Notes under the pieces: model-generated
Told to the model about the DNA's origin: nothing
The model's input: only the letters and a program-made list of their open reading frames with translations
The model's database searches: none
Translations under genes and position numbers: made by a program
Source: Chloroflexota bacterium
GTDB lineage: Bacteria > Chloroflexota > Dehalococcoidia > Lucifugimonadales > Lucifugimonadaceae
DNA length: 43,173 bases
Direction of reading: 5' to 3'
Assembly: GCA_002730795.1 (NCBI GenBank)
Contig: PCAX01000017.1
Location: 30,866-74,038, forward strand
Part shown: positions 8,662-16,422 of the stretch, piece after piece
Position numbering within the stretch: the first letter of the stretch is position 1
Layout of the letters: every line of letters starts with the position of its first letter

Positions 8662-8693
8662 AGGAGAAAAATAATATGGTAAATTACCAGTAA
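8662..8693 (+). promoter_or_regulatory. Shine-Dalgarno-led 5-codon mini-ORF over a 13-bp palindrome
   Basis: AGGAG at 8662-8666 precedes ATG 8676, which opens a frame of five codons (MVNYQ) closed by TAA at 8691-8693. The ATG lies in the palindrome TGGTAA-A-TTACCA (8677-8689). The SGNH gene starts 15 bp later at ATG 8708 without a Shine-Dalgarno of its own. This could be a leader peptide for coupled reinitiation, an operator, or chance. Confidence 0.3.
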
Positions 8694-8707
8694 GCTACCG
8701 ATTTAGA

Positions 8708-9928
8708 ATGATAATCAAAAGATTTACGTTATTACTTTTAGGGTTTTTAGTAGCTTTTTTTTTCCTCGAAAGCGCGGTTAGGTTAGCATTAGTAATTATT
8801 CCTGACTCCAAACTTCCGACTTACGGCATATATCAGAAATCCGATCCGATATTAGGTCATAGATTATTGCCAAATTTAAAGGGTGTTTGGAATCGTGAAG
8901 GATTTTCTCGAGTAGAAACTAACTCGCGCGGATGGAACGATTACGAAAGAGATTTTCAAAAACCTGAAAATACTGTACGGGTAGCTATTATAGGAGATTC
9001 ATTTGTTGAGGCGTTACAGATTGATAAATCCAAAAATTTGGGAACAAAAACTGAAAATTGGTTGGGAAGTAATTGTCCTTATGAAGATGTGGAACCTGGA
9101 AAACTTTATGATGTTCTCTTATTTGGTGTTTCCGGTTGGGGGACTGCACAGATATATCTGGCGGCTGTGAATGAAGCGGTGTTGTTTGATCCAGATTATG
9201 TGATAATTGCGTTTTCAGGATTTAGGAATGACATTTATTCTGTAGTGGGAGACCCTTACAAACCATATTTCGAGATTAATGACGACAACAAAATTGTGTT
9301 ATCTAGAAAACCTTCCGCCGATCATGGCTTAATTAAATCTATCTACAGATGGGGCCGTAGCTGGTCCCGGGCTATGCAGATCAGTCGGGAATTGTTAGTT
9401 CCATTTGTCGAAGCTCGAAAAGCCAAACGTGTCGAATCTCTTGTGTCCCAGGAAAAACAAGAAAATAAAAAGGGGATCGACCAGTTGGTAGAAGAAGGTG
9501 TTTGGGGCCTGAATGGTGAAACTGAATTTGTGAAAAATGCTTGGTTGTTGGTTGAGGGGCTTTTATTAGAAACTAAAGTTGAATTGCAATCATTTGGTGC
9601 AAAAACGATGATTCTGGTAGTACCGTCAAGCCAAGTTGTTGATTATGAGGTTGAAATTGTTAACAAATGGGCAGATGAAGAATCTATAACGAACGTATTT
9701 TATAGAGAAGAACGGTTAGAAGTTTTTGGTCAGAAAAACGATATTCCAATAATTCCAGTAGGTAAACATATGGCGTCCCATAATTGGTCTGAAAAGGGGG
9801 TAATAACTAGATTCCACGGGTTTGACAATGATATAGGAGCGGGGCATTGGAATGAAAATGGACACGCTTTTATAGGAGCGACTATTGGTAAAAAAATTTG
9901 TGAAGATTTGTATAAGAAAAACGGCTAG
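8708..9928 (+). CDS. membrane-anchored SGNH/GDSL hydrolase-like protein
   Basis: This 406-residue protein begins with a basic stretch and a hydrophobic segment (about residues 5-31), acting as a signal anchor that places the rest outside the membrane. SGNH blocks are visible: GDS with nucleophile Ser98 in VAIIGDSFVEA, a Gly in VSGWGTAQ, Asn174 in FRND, and the terminal histidine region HWNENGH (His380/His386). The preceding TNSRGW motif is common in anchored SGNH proteins associated with surface polysaccharide or lipid deacylation. The usual DxxH Asp is not obvious before His380. The gene is a single unit between a divergent sucC and an inverted repeat. The substrate is unknown. Confidence 0.72.
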   Translation: MIIKRFTLLLLGFLVAFFFLESAVRLALVIIPDSKLPTYGIYQKSDPILGHRLLPNLKGVWNREGFSRVETNSRGWNDYERDFQKPENTVRVAIIGDSFVEALQIDKSKNLGTKTENWLGSNCPYEDVEPGKLYDVLLFGVSGWGTAQIYLAAVNEAVLFDPDYVIIAFSGFRNDIYSVVGDPYKPYFEINDDNKIVLSRKPSADHGLIKSIYRWGRSWSRAMQISRELLVPFVEARKAKRVESLVSQEKQENKKGIDQLVEEGVWGLNGETEFVKNAWLLVEGLLLETKVELQSFGAKTMILVVPSSQVVDYEVEIVNKWADEESITNVFYREERLEVFGQKNDIPIIPVGKHMASHNWSEKGVITRFHGFDNDIGAGHWNENGHAFIGATIGKKICEDLYKKNG

Positions 9929-9930
9929 TA

Positions 9931-9964
9931 CCTAAAATTTTTATAAAGAGAGAAAAATTTTAGG
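9931..9964. terminator. 12-bp perfect inverted repeat, possible bidirectional terminator
   Basis: CCTAAAATTTTT (9931-9942) and AAAAATTTTAGG (9953-9964) form a perfect 12-bp stem with a 10-nt loop. It lies between the stop of the SGNH gene and the 3' end of the convergent tRNA-Ser, where transcripts from both sides should end. The stem is AT-rich and no separate U-tract follows, so it could equally be a processing or stabilising hairpin. Confidence 0.55.
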
Positions 9965-9965
9965 T

Positions 9966-10055
9966 TGGCGGAGGGGACAGGATTCGAACCTGCGGTCACC
10001 TTGCGGAGACTCTGGTTTTCAAGACCAGTGCATTAAACCGCTCTGCCACCCCTCC
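9966..10055 (-). tRNA. tRNA-Ser (anticodon UGA)
   Basis: Read on the minus strand, a 7-bp acceptor stem (GGAGGGG / CCCCTCC) closes the structure. The anticodon stem CTGGT/ACCAG encloses the loop CTTGAAA with anticodon TGA, which reads UCA-type serine codons. A long variable arm typical of class II tRNAs (Ser/Leu) is present, as is the T-loop GGTTCGAATCC. The discriminator is G, and the 3' CCA is encoded (9966-9968). The gene lies 42 bp after polA in the same orientation. Confidence 0.95.
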
Positions 10056-10097
10056 GTATAGAATCTTCTCTTCATTAGTTGCAACAAACCCAGATTT

Positions 10098-12860
10098 TTA
10101 TTCCATATCTCCCCAAGTTAACCCCGTTTTTGTTTCTACGTTTAATGGTACTTTAAGTTCTATGGCATTAGGCATTAATCTAGTTACCATTTCTTGCATT
10201 TCCATTAACTCTCCGGGCGATATTTCGAATATTAATTCATCATGTACTTGTGCAACAAGTTTTGACAACATATTTTGTAATTTTAACTCCCTATATATGT
10301 TAATCATCGCGATTTTAATGACGTCCGCCGACGTACCTTGGATAGGCATATTTACTGAAGCCCTTTCGGCATTGCCACGGATTCTTGGATTATTTGAACG
10401 GATATCAGGCAAATATCGTCTCCGTCCAGTTATGGTTTCGGCGTAACCTTTGTTTTTTGTAAATTGTATTTGCTTTTCAATGTAGTCGCGAATTCCCGGA
10501 TATTTGCCAAAATATAGGTCTATAAATTCCCTCCCTTGTTCTCTGGAAAGATCAGTTTGCCTTGCTACTCCAACCGGTCCCAATCCATAAATAATGCCAA
10601 AATTTAGTATTTTAGCTATTCTACGTTGATTGGGTTGAACATCTTCTACTCCATATATCGTTTTGGCTGTTGATGAATGAATATCTTCGTTATTTTTAAA
10701 CGCTGAAATTAAAGATGGTTCTTCAGCTAAGTGGGCAAGTATCCGTAATTCAATTTGAGAATAATCAGCAGCAAGAAATTGCCAACCCTTATTATGGTTA
10801 GAGATAAAAGCTTTACGAACGTTTCTTCCAAGGTCACTTCTTACCGGAATATTTTGGATATTTGGATCGTTACTAGAAATACGTCCCGTTGACGTTCCTA
10901 CTTGATTGAAACGCGAGTGTACTCTACCGGTTTTTGTATTAATTTGTTGGGGTAGGGCATCAACATAGGTAGATTTTAATTTTGTTAGTTCTCTATATTT
11001 TAGTATCCCGCTAGATATCTCATATATGCGGTCATCCAATCCAGATGTGTGAATTATATTTTCCAGTGAATTAGAATCCATTGAAAAACCTGTTTTTGTT
11101 TTTCGGGTTTTTGGAGCTCCAAGTTTAGTAATTAAAAGATTGGCTAGTTGTTGATTTGAATTTAGGTTTATATCCTCTTCACCCATCGTTGAAAGCAGTA
11201 CTTGTTTTATTTGAGCTATTTCGGACGACAAATCAACGGACATTTTTTGCAATAAATCAGAATCTATTAACATTCCATTTGTTTGCATTTCTAAAATAAC
11301 TGGTATTAACGGAATTTCTATTTGGTTGTTCACGAATTCAACATTATTCGTAGTTAACAAAGGTGATAATTCGTGTTTTAGTTGTAAAGTAAAATCTGCG
11401 TCAGCACATGCGTAAGGTGTAACTTCGGCAATAGAAACATCTGCCATGGAAATTTGATTTCGTCCACTTCCAATAAGATTAGTTATAGGAGTCATTTCTT
11501 CATTGAATAATTCAAACGCTAGGTTCTTCAATCCAATTGATCTTTTACCACATAAAAAAGCGGCTACCATAGTGTCGAACGTGAGATTTTTTACTTCAAC
11601 GCCTGCGTTTTTTAGGATAGTCAAATCAAAATTAGCATTATGGGCGCAGCATGACAAATCAGGATTGGAAAATAATTTGGATATAAGATCTAAGGCTTGG
11701 TCCTTAGGTATTTGGTCTCCATTTGCGTGACCCAAAGGTATGTACCATGCACTTCCTTTCTTTTCAGAAAATGAAATTCCAACAAGGTTAGCCTGCATAG
11801 CGTTTAGTCCTGAAGTTTCAGTATCGAACGCAAAATCACCACCAGATGTCAATTCATCAATCATTGCGATAAGGGAAGTTTTTTCGGTAATAACTCTATA
11901 ATTTACGTTTTCAGTAGATTTTTTGGTGACATTATTTCCAGAAGACTTTGTTGCCGAATCAGCCTCTGAGGATTCGGGGATTTGACGTATGACACTCCTG
12001 AATTCTAATTGTGATAAAGTTGCTACAATAATATTTCGGTCGTAATTCCCAAATTCAGATTTATCAAAATCAAGGGAAATCGGTGCTGTCCTAACAATTG
12101 TAGTTAACTTCAAGTAGTCATATGCAACTTTTTTGTTTTTTTCTATGATCTCCTGGATTCTAGAGGCGCCCCTCAAAGACGGAATTTCGGATATTTTTGA
12201 GGTATTTGCGAATAAGGACTCAAAGTGACCAAAACTGTTAAGTAATATCCTAGCAGTTTTCTTGCCTATTCCAGGGATCCCTGGAATATTATCGGAAGGG
12301 TCTCCTTCTAATGCTTTTATTTCGGCTATATACTCGGGACCTAGGCCATCATATCTTTCTTTCACAGCACTATCGTCATAAACTCTGGAGTTGCCGAATC
12401 CTGTGTACATAAGTACTCTTGTACGATCATCAACCAACTGAAGTTGATCGGCGTCTCCCGTAAGTATCAAGCTGTCCATATTTAATTTATTTGCCTGGTT
12501 ACTCAATGTTCCTACTAAATCATCGGCCTCAAATCCGTCTAATTCGTAAACAGGTACATTAAAAGAATCCATTATTTTTTTTACGAGAGGAATTTGTTCG
12601 TGTAATGCAGGGTCTACAGGTGGTCTGTGGGCTTTATAGTTTGGGTACAGATCGTCCCTAAAAGTTGGTGCTCGAGTATCAAAGGTCATTACTACGTGCG
12701 ATGGTGAGTGTTCTCGTAGTACTTTAAGAAACGTTGTCAAAAATCCGTAAGCCCCGCGAGTATCTTGCCCCGTTTCCGTGCTTAAGCGTTCCGGTATTGA
12801 AAACCATGCCCTGAAGACCATTGCATGGCCGTCCATAATTAATAAAGTCTGTTTAGTAAT
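10098..12860 (-). CDS. polA: DNA polymerase I
   Basis: This is a full three-domain Pol I. The 5'-nuclease domain (about residues 1-290) contains FDTRAPTFRD and GFEADD. The proofreading 3'-5' exonuclease looks active, with DTET, HNANFD and YACADAD carrying the Exo I-III acids. Polymerase motifs are A (AADYSQIELR), B (RRIAKILNFGIIYG, with the Phe that disfavours dideoxynucleotides) and C (QVHDELIFE). The first ATG (12836) would begin at MDGHAM and remove the strand TLLIM that precedes the metal-binding Asp. The frame is open upstream without ATG, GTG or TTG back to a TGA, so I set the start at ATT 12860 (about 920 residues). That start is an inference with no good Shine-Dalgarno. polA follows the coiled-coil gene, and tRNA-Ser comes after it. 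Confidence 0.93.
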   Translation of the reverse strand: MTKQTLLIMDGHAMVFRAWFSIPERLSTETGQDTRGAYGFLTTFLKVLREHSPSHVVMTFDTRAPTFRDDLYPNYKAHRPPVDPALHEQIPLVKKIMDSFNVPVYELDGFEADDLVGTLSNQANKLNMDSLILTGDADQLQLVDDRTRVLMYTGFGNSRVYDDSAVKERYDGLGPEYIAEIKALEGDPSDNIPGIPGIGKKTARILLNSFGHFESLFANTSKISEIPSLRGASRIQEIIEKNKKVAYDYLKLTTIVRTAPISLDFDKSEFGNYDRNIIVATLSQLEFRSVIRQIPESSEADSATKSSGNNVTKKSTENVNYRVITEKTSLIAMIDELTSGGDFAFDTETSGLNAMQANLVGISFSEKKGSAWYIPLGHANGDQIPKDQALDLISKLFSNPDLSCCAHNANFDLTILKNAGVEVKNLTFDTMVAAFLCGKRSIGLKNLAFELFNEEMTPITNLIGSGRNQISMADVSIAEVTPYACADADFTLQLKHELSPLLTTNNVEFVNNQIEIPLIPVILEMQTNGMLIDSDLLQKMSVDLSSEIAQIKQVLLSTMGEEDINLNSNQQLANLLITKLGAPKTRKTKTGFSMDSNSLENIIHTSGLDDRIYEISSGILKYRELTKLKSTYVDALPQQINTKTGRVHSRFNQVGTSTGRISSNDPNIQNIPVRSDLGRNVRKAFISNHNKGWQFLAADYSQIELRILAHLAEEPSLISAFKNNEDIHSSTAKTIYGVEDVQPNQRRIAKILNFGIIYGLGPVGVARQTDLSREQGREFIDLYFGKYPGIRDYIEKQIQFTKNKGYAETITGRRRYLPDIRSNNPRIRGNAERASVNMPIQGTSADVIKIAMINIYRELKLQNMLSKLVAQVHDELIFEISPGELMEMQEMVTRLMPNAIELKVPLNVETKTGLTWGDME

Positions 12861-13005
12861 GGCGTTACAATTTTTCCAAATAGCGTTTTGATCTTCGACT
12901 TCAATGATATATCAAAGTGTTCATCAAATAGGAAACTGTAGGAAGTACCAGAAGAACTTTCGGTATTAGAAAGAACAAACTTATGTAGGATCCCAAGCGT
13001 TGAAT

Positions 13006-13635
13006 TTAGCTTTTTTCAGGTAGTGCTGAATCCCTGTTATCCAGCATGTCTATTCCGCCTCGGACTTGAGCAAGGGTTTCTGATACTCGTTCTTCTAGGG
13101 CAAAAAGTACTTCACGGGCGTAGTTGTCCGCGCCACTGCGTCTTTGTTGAATGTCATCCTCAACCTTAGATAACATTGCGTTAACTTTAGTTTCCGCCTC
13201 AGTAATAATTTCATGCGACCTGTCTTCAGCTTCAGTTAGCTTTTGAGATGCTTCTTGTTCGGCTTCTAGTTTTATTGAATCAGATTTTTCTGAGGCGTCT
13301 TTGACTATTTGGGTCTCACTGATTAAATTTTCTGCATCTTCTTTAGCTGATTGAACAATAGAATTACTTTGCTCTTCAGCTACTTTCCTTATGGTATTAC
13401 TTTCCTCATCGGCGTATTCTCTGATTCTTTTTGATTCCTCGTCTGCTTGGCTTATGATTGCCTCTTTTTGCCTTATGACTATTTTAGCTTCTTCCAGTTC
13501 ACTTGGCAGAATTCTAGAGATTTCATCTAACATGGAGGAAATTTTTGTAGTGTTCACAAGACCTCTTGATGTTCCTGGTAAGTTTCTAACTAAAATTAGT
13601 TGTTTTACTTCCTCAATATTTTTTGAAATTGACAT
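13006..13635 (-). CDS. coiled-coil protein of the coaD neighbourhood (hendecad repeats)
   Basis: This 209-residue, highly charged, mostly helical protein has no signal peptide or membrane segment. Residues 64-107 form four successive 11-residue repeats starting ADEES, ADEES, AEEQS and AKEDA. Further less regular units continue to about residue 160, so a right-handed or hendecad coiled coil is expected. A short N-terminal domain (IEEVKQLILV, then SSMLDEISRILPSELEEAK) precedes it. Related proteins next to coaD in Chloroflexota and other phyla are often labelled ATP synthase subunit b-like or DivIVA-like, but no function is established. ATG 13635 has a strong AAAGGAG (13642-13648). It sits 30 bp after coaD and is probably co-transcribed. 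Confidence 0.75.
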   Translation of the reverse strand: MSISKNIEEVKQLILVRNLPGTSRGLVNTTKISSMLDEISRILPSELEEAKIVIRQKEAIISQADEESKRIREYADEESNTIRKVAEEQSNSIVQSAKEDAENLISETQIVKDASEKSDSIKLEAEQEASQKLTEAEDRSHEIITEAETKVNAMLSKVEDDIQQRRSGADNYAREVLFALEERVSETLAQVRGGIDMLDNRDSALPEKS

Positions 13636-13665
13636 TGAATTCTCCTTTTAATAAATTTGGCTTAC

Positions 13666-14145
13666 TCAAAATGTTTTTAATTTTGATAATAGTTGTTGGC
13701 AAACGTTTTGTGGTACCAGGTCGGATATGTCTGCCCCAAGAGCAGCAATTTCTTTCACCCGTGAAGAACTTAGTATTTGGTTTTCTAACGAACTAAATAA
13801 ACAGACAGTTTCAACTGTTGATTCCATGCGCCTGTTAACTAAGGCCATTTCACTCTCGTATTCAAAATCACTTGTGATGCGTAATCCTCTGACAATTACT
13901 TCAGCGCCAACAGATTTGGTGAAGTCCACTGTAAGTCCTGAGTATTCTTTCACTTTAACATTTGGCAAATGCTTGGCTGCATCTTCAATCATTGATATTC
14001 GCTCAGTAACAGTAAATAGTGGAGTTTTATTTGGATTTTTAATAACAGCTAGGGTTAAAATTTCAAACATGTTGGAGGATCTTTCAGCGATATCGATGTG
14101 ACCGTTGGTAACGGGATCGAAAGTGCCTGGGTAAATAGCGTTCAT
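13666..14145 (-). CDS. coaD: phosphopantetheine adenylyltransferase
   Basis: This 159-residue enzyme of the penultimate step of coenzyme A synthesis transfers AMP from ATP to 4'-phosphopantetheine. The nucleotidyltransferase motif YPGTFDPVTNGH opens the protein, with the T/HxGH histidine at residue 16. The C-terminal SSSRVKEIAALG motif matches the family's ISS-type ATP-binding signature. I chose ATG 14145, one base after the rsmD stop. A TTG at 14163 would add six non-family residues and overlap rsmD. The coaD-after-rsmD order is a common bacterial arrangement. Confidence 0.95.
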   Translation of the reverse strand: MNAIYPGTFDPVTNGHIDIAERSSNMFEILTLAVIKNPNKTPLFTVTERISMIEDAAKHLPNVKVKEYSGLTVDFTKSVGAEVIVRGLRITSDFEYESEMALVNRRMESTVETVCLFSSLENQILSSSRVKEIAALGADISDLVPQNVCQQLLSKLKTF

Positions 14146-14146
14146 T

Positions 14147-14683
14147 TTATATTTTTTCTCCAAATTGTGCCCTGAATAATGTTAGGGCCGAATCACCGTA
14201 AAATTTCCTGGTAGTCAATATGACTCCAGGAAGTAAATTTGGCAAGGTTGTTTTCCGCGAATGTTCCATAAAAATCATGCTTTTTGGTCTTAGTATATTA
14301 TTTTCTTTTAAACTGTTCATAACTTCCTCAAAAGGATTCTGGTCATAGGGTGGATCGATGAACACAATATCCGCTTGATGAGATATTTTCGAAATTGCTT
14401 TTGGGACCGATCCGTTTATTACATAATTGGTGTTTTTGAAGTTTGATTGATTAAGTAAAAGCTTGATTTTTTCGCATCTTTTTTTATTTATGTCTAAAAA
14501 AATTGCTGAGTTTGCACCTCGCCTTAATGCCGATATACCAAAATTCCCTGTACCGGCAAAAATATCAATTACATCTTTTCCCTCTAGCCCGTTAGGACCA
14601 ATCATCGAAAACAACGCCGATAAAACTTTTGAAGTCGTAGGTCTTAAATCTTTCTTTGTTCTTTTAAAATAATTTTTTTGAAC
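14147..14683 (-). CDS. rsmD: 16S rRNA (guanine966-N2)-methyltransferase RsmD-like
   Basis: This is a SAM-dependent Rossmann methyltransferase with the SAM-binding loop DIFAGTGNFG and the N2-guanine motif DPPYDQNPF. It is predicted to modify G966 of 16S rRNA during 30S maturation. The first canonical start is TTG 14614, but the conserved RPTT-KVLSALFSMIGP block continues in frame upstream of it. A strong AAAGGAG stands at 14692-14698, just before the extended region. No ATG, GTG or TTG exists between there and the stop at 14705-14707. I therefore extend to 14683 (GTT), 8 nt from the Shine-Dalgarno. The true start codon (GTA 14686 or GTT 14683, or a sequence error) is unresolved. The gene is first of the rsmD-coaD-coiled-coil-polA run. 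Confidence 0.85.
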   Translation of the reverse strand, partial: VQKNYFKRTKKDLRPTTSKVLSALFSMIGPNGLEGKDVIDIFAGTGNFGISALRRGANSAIFLDINKKRCEKIKLLLNQSNFKNTNYVINGSVPKAISKISHQADIVFIDPPYDQNPFEEVMNSLKENNILRPKSMIFMEHSRKTTLPNLLPGVILTTRKFYGDSALTLFRAQFGEKI

Positions 14684-14897
14684 TACTAATTCTCCTTTGT
14701 TACTTTATTTCTGTTTAATCAACTTATAAAAATAGTGTTAACGGGATTATTACTGGTTAAGATAAATTGTGCTTCTATTTTCTATCACAAGTTTTGTTGG
14801 ATTTGTTGACATAGTGCGATTGCCTAGTCGATTACAACTGCTCGAATCAAAGTAGAATAGAAAAGATTAATTTTATTCACGAAACACAAAAATAATA

Positions 14898-16418
14898 ATG
14901 AGTACAAAGTCAGAACCTCCAAAATTGTTTGGGGAAAAACGCGTAATAAGTGAACGACAAAAAAAGATTGGTCAGTTGAGAAAGATGGGTGTTGACCCAT
15001 ACCCTTCAACTTTTAACAGAACTCATACAATAAAGGAAGCTGTTGCCGAATTTGAAAGGTTGAAATCAAGATCTGACAAATCTCATGACTTGTTGACAGA
15101 GAAACTGAGTGTCGCAGGAAGAATAATCGCGAGACGAGGGATGGGAAAAGCGTCGTTTCTCGATATTAAGGATAATTCTGGACAAATACAATGCTTTGCT
15201 CGCCAAAACGTGATGAAAGGGCAATATGAAATTTTAAGCTATTTAGACATAGGGGATATAGTTGGTGTTGAAGGACCTGTGATGGCAACCCGAAAGGGTG
15301 AAACAAGCGTTGAAGTAACTGGTTTGATTGTATTAACGAAAGCTTTACGCCCATTACCGGATAAATGGTCAGGGCTGAAAGATGTTGAAATCAGGTATCG
15401 ACAAAAATATCTAGATTTAATTTCTAATCCTAAAGCATTATCGAACGCTACTTTGAGACCTAAAATAGTCAGTTCTATACGAGAATTCATGCACCAGAGG
15501 GACTTTATTGAAGTTGAAACACCAATACTTGTACCAGTAGCGGCTGGAGCTCAGGCTAAGCCGTTTGAGACCCATCATAATTCGTTAAATAGAAATTTAT
15601 ATTTAAGAATCGCAACCGAATTGTATTTAAAAAAGTTGATTGTCGGTGGGTTTGAAAAAGTGTTCGAAATTGGGAAACTCTTTAGAAACGAGGGATTAGA
15701 TCAATACCACAACCCTGAATTTACCACCATGGAATGTTATGAGGCATACACTGACTATAATGACGTTATGCGTTTATTAGAGGATCTTGTTTTACATATC
15801 ATTACCAAGGTATCTGCTTCAGATATATTACCGGCTATTGATGGAATACGGCCTGAAATCAATTTAAAACCCCCATGGCCTCGTTTAGATTTGAGACAAA
15901 CGATTATCGAGAGGGTTGGCTTCGACTTTTGTGAACACCGCGATACTGAATCATTAAAATCGGTTATGAATGATTTAAACATTTACGTTGAACCCAGTGC
16001 TAGCTGGGGAAGACTTTTAGACAAAGTCATTTCAGATAAAATAGAGCCAAGTTTAATCCAGCCACATTTCTTGGTTGATTACCCAGTAGAAATGTCACCT
16101 TTGGCAAAACGGAAACTTGGTTCCGAAGGTATTGTGGAACGCTTTGAAGCTTTCGTGTTGGGATCAGAACTCGCTAATGCATTCAGTGAATTAAATGACC
16201 CGCTGGATCAAAGGGAAAGATTTGAAGAACAAGAAAGGTTGAGGGTACAATTTAGCGATGATGAACTGGATAGACTTGATGAGGACTTTTTAATAGCTAT
16301 TGAACACGGAATGCCTCCAACAGGAGGTTTGGGATTAGGTATAGATCGACTAGTTATGCTTATTGCGGGAGAGGAATCCATCCGTGAAATTTTGCTCTTT
16401 CCACAGTTGAGAAATTGA
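14898..16418 (+). CDS. lysS: lysyl-tRNA synthetase (class II)
   Basis: This 506-residue class II enzyme charges tRNA-Lys. An N-terminal OB-fold anticodon-binding domain (about residues 60-165, with AGRIIARRGMGKASFLDI) precedes the catalytic domain. Motif 2 is FEIGKLFRNEGLDQYHNPEF, and motif 3 is GGLGLGIDRLVML near the C-terminus. Length is normal. A TTGACA hexamer at 14806-14811 is a possible -35 box in the divergent spacer from rsmD, but no good -10 follows at 17 bp. serS starts 4 bp after the stop, so the two synthetases form an operon. I saw no T-box leader. Confidence 0.96.
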   Translation: MSTKSEPPKLFGEKRVISERQKKIGQLRKMGVDPYPSTFNRTHTIKEAVAEFERLKSRSDKSHDLLTEKLSVAGRIIARRGMGKASFLDIKDNSGQIQCFARQNVMKGQYEILSYLDIGDIVGVEGPVMATRKGETSVEVTGLIVLTKALRPLPDKWSGLKDVEIRYRQKYLDLISNPKALSNATLRPKIVSSIREFMHQRDFIEVETPILVPVAAGAQAKPFETHHNSLNRNLYLRIATELYLKKLIVGGFEKVFEIGKLFRNEGLDQYHNPEFTTMECYEAYTDYNDVMRLLEDLVLHIITKVSASDILPAIDGIRPEINLKPPWPRLDLRQTIIERVGFDFCEHRDTESLKSVMNDLNIYVEPSASWGRLLDKVISDKIEPSLIQPHFLVDYPVEMSPLAKRKLGSEGIVERFEAFVLGSELANAFSELNDPLDQRERFEEQERLRVQFSDDELDRLDEDFLIAIEHGMPPTGGLGLGIDRLVMLIAGEESIREILLFPQLRN

Positions 16419-16422
16419 AATT

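Larger units (their letters stand above)
8314..8707. other. 394-bp divergent intergenic region, sucC / SGNH gene
   Basis: No protein gene of credible size lies here. Structures that can be read are the TTCTGG/CCAGAA repeat next to sucC, an AT-only palindrome TATTTAA-T-TTAAATA at 8419-8433, two TTTATAAA copies at about 8490-8520, and the mini-ORF and palindrome at 8662-8693 listed separately. It should hold promoters for both flanking genes. Only the sucC side shows a passable sigma-70 match. Confidence 0.5.

Noticed and set aside
14704..14897. T-box or other synthetase-type riboswitch before lysS-serS
   Set aside because: No T-box consensus, specifier stem or terminator/antiterminator pair could be read in the spacer. 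Only an isolated TTGACA is present.
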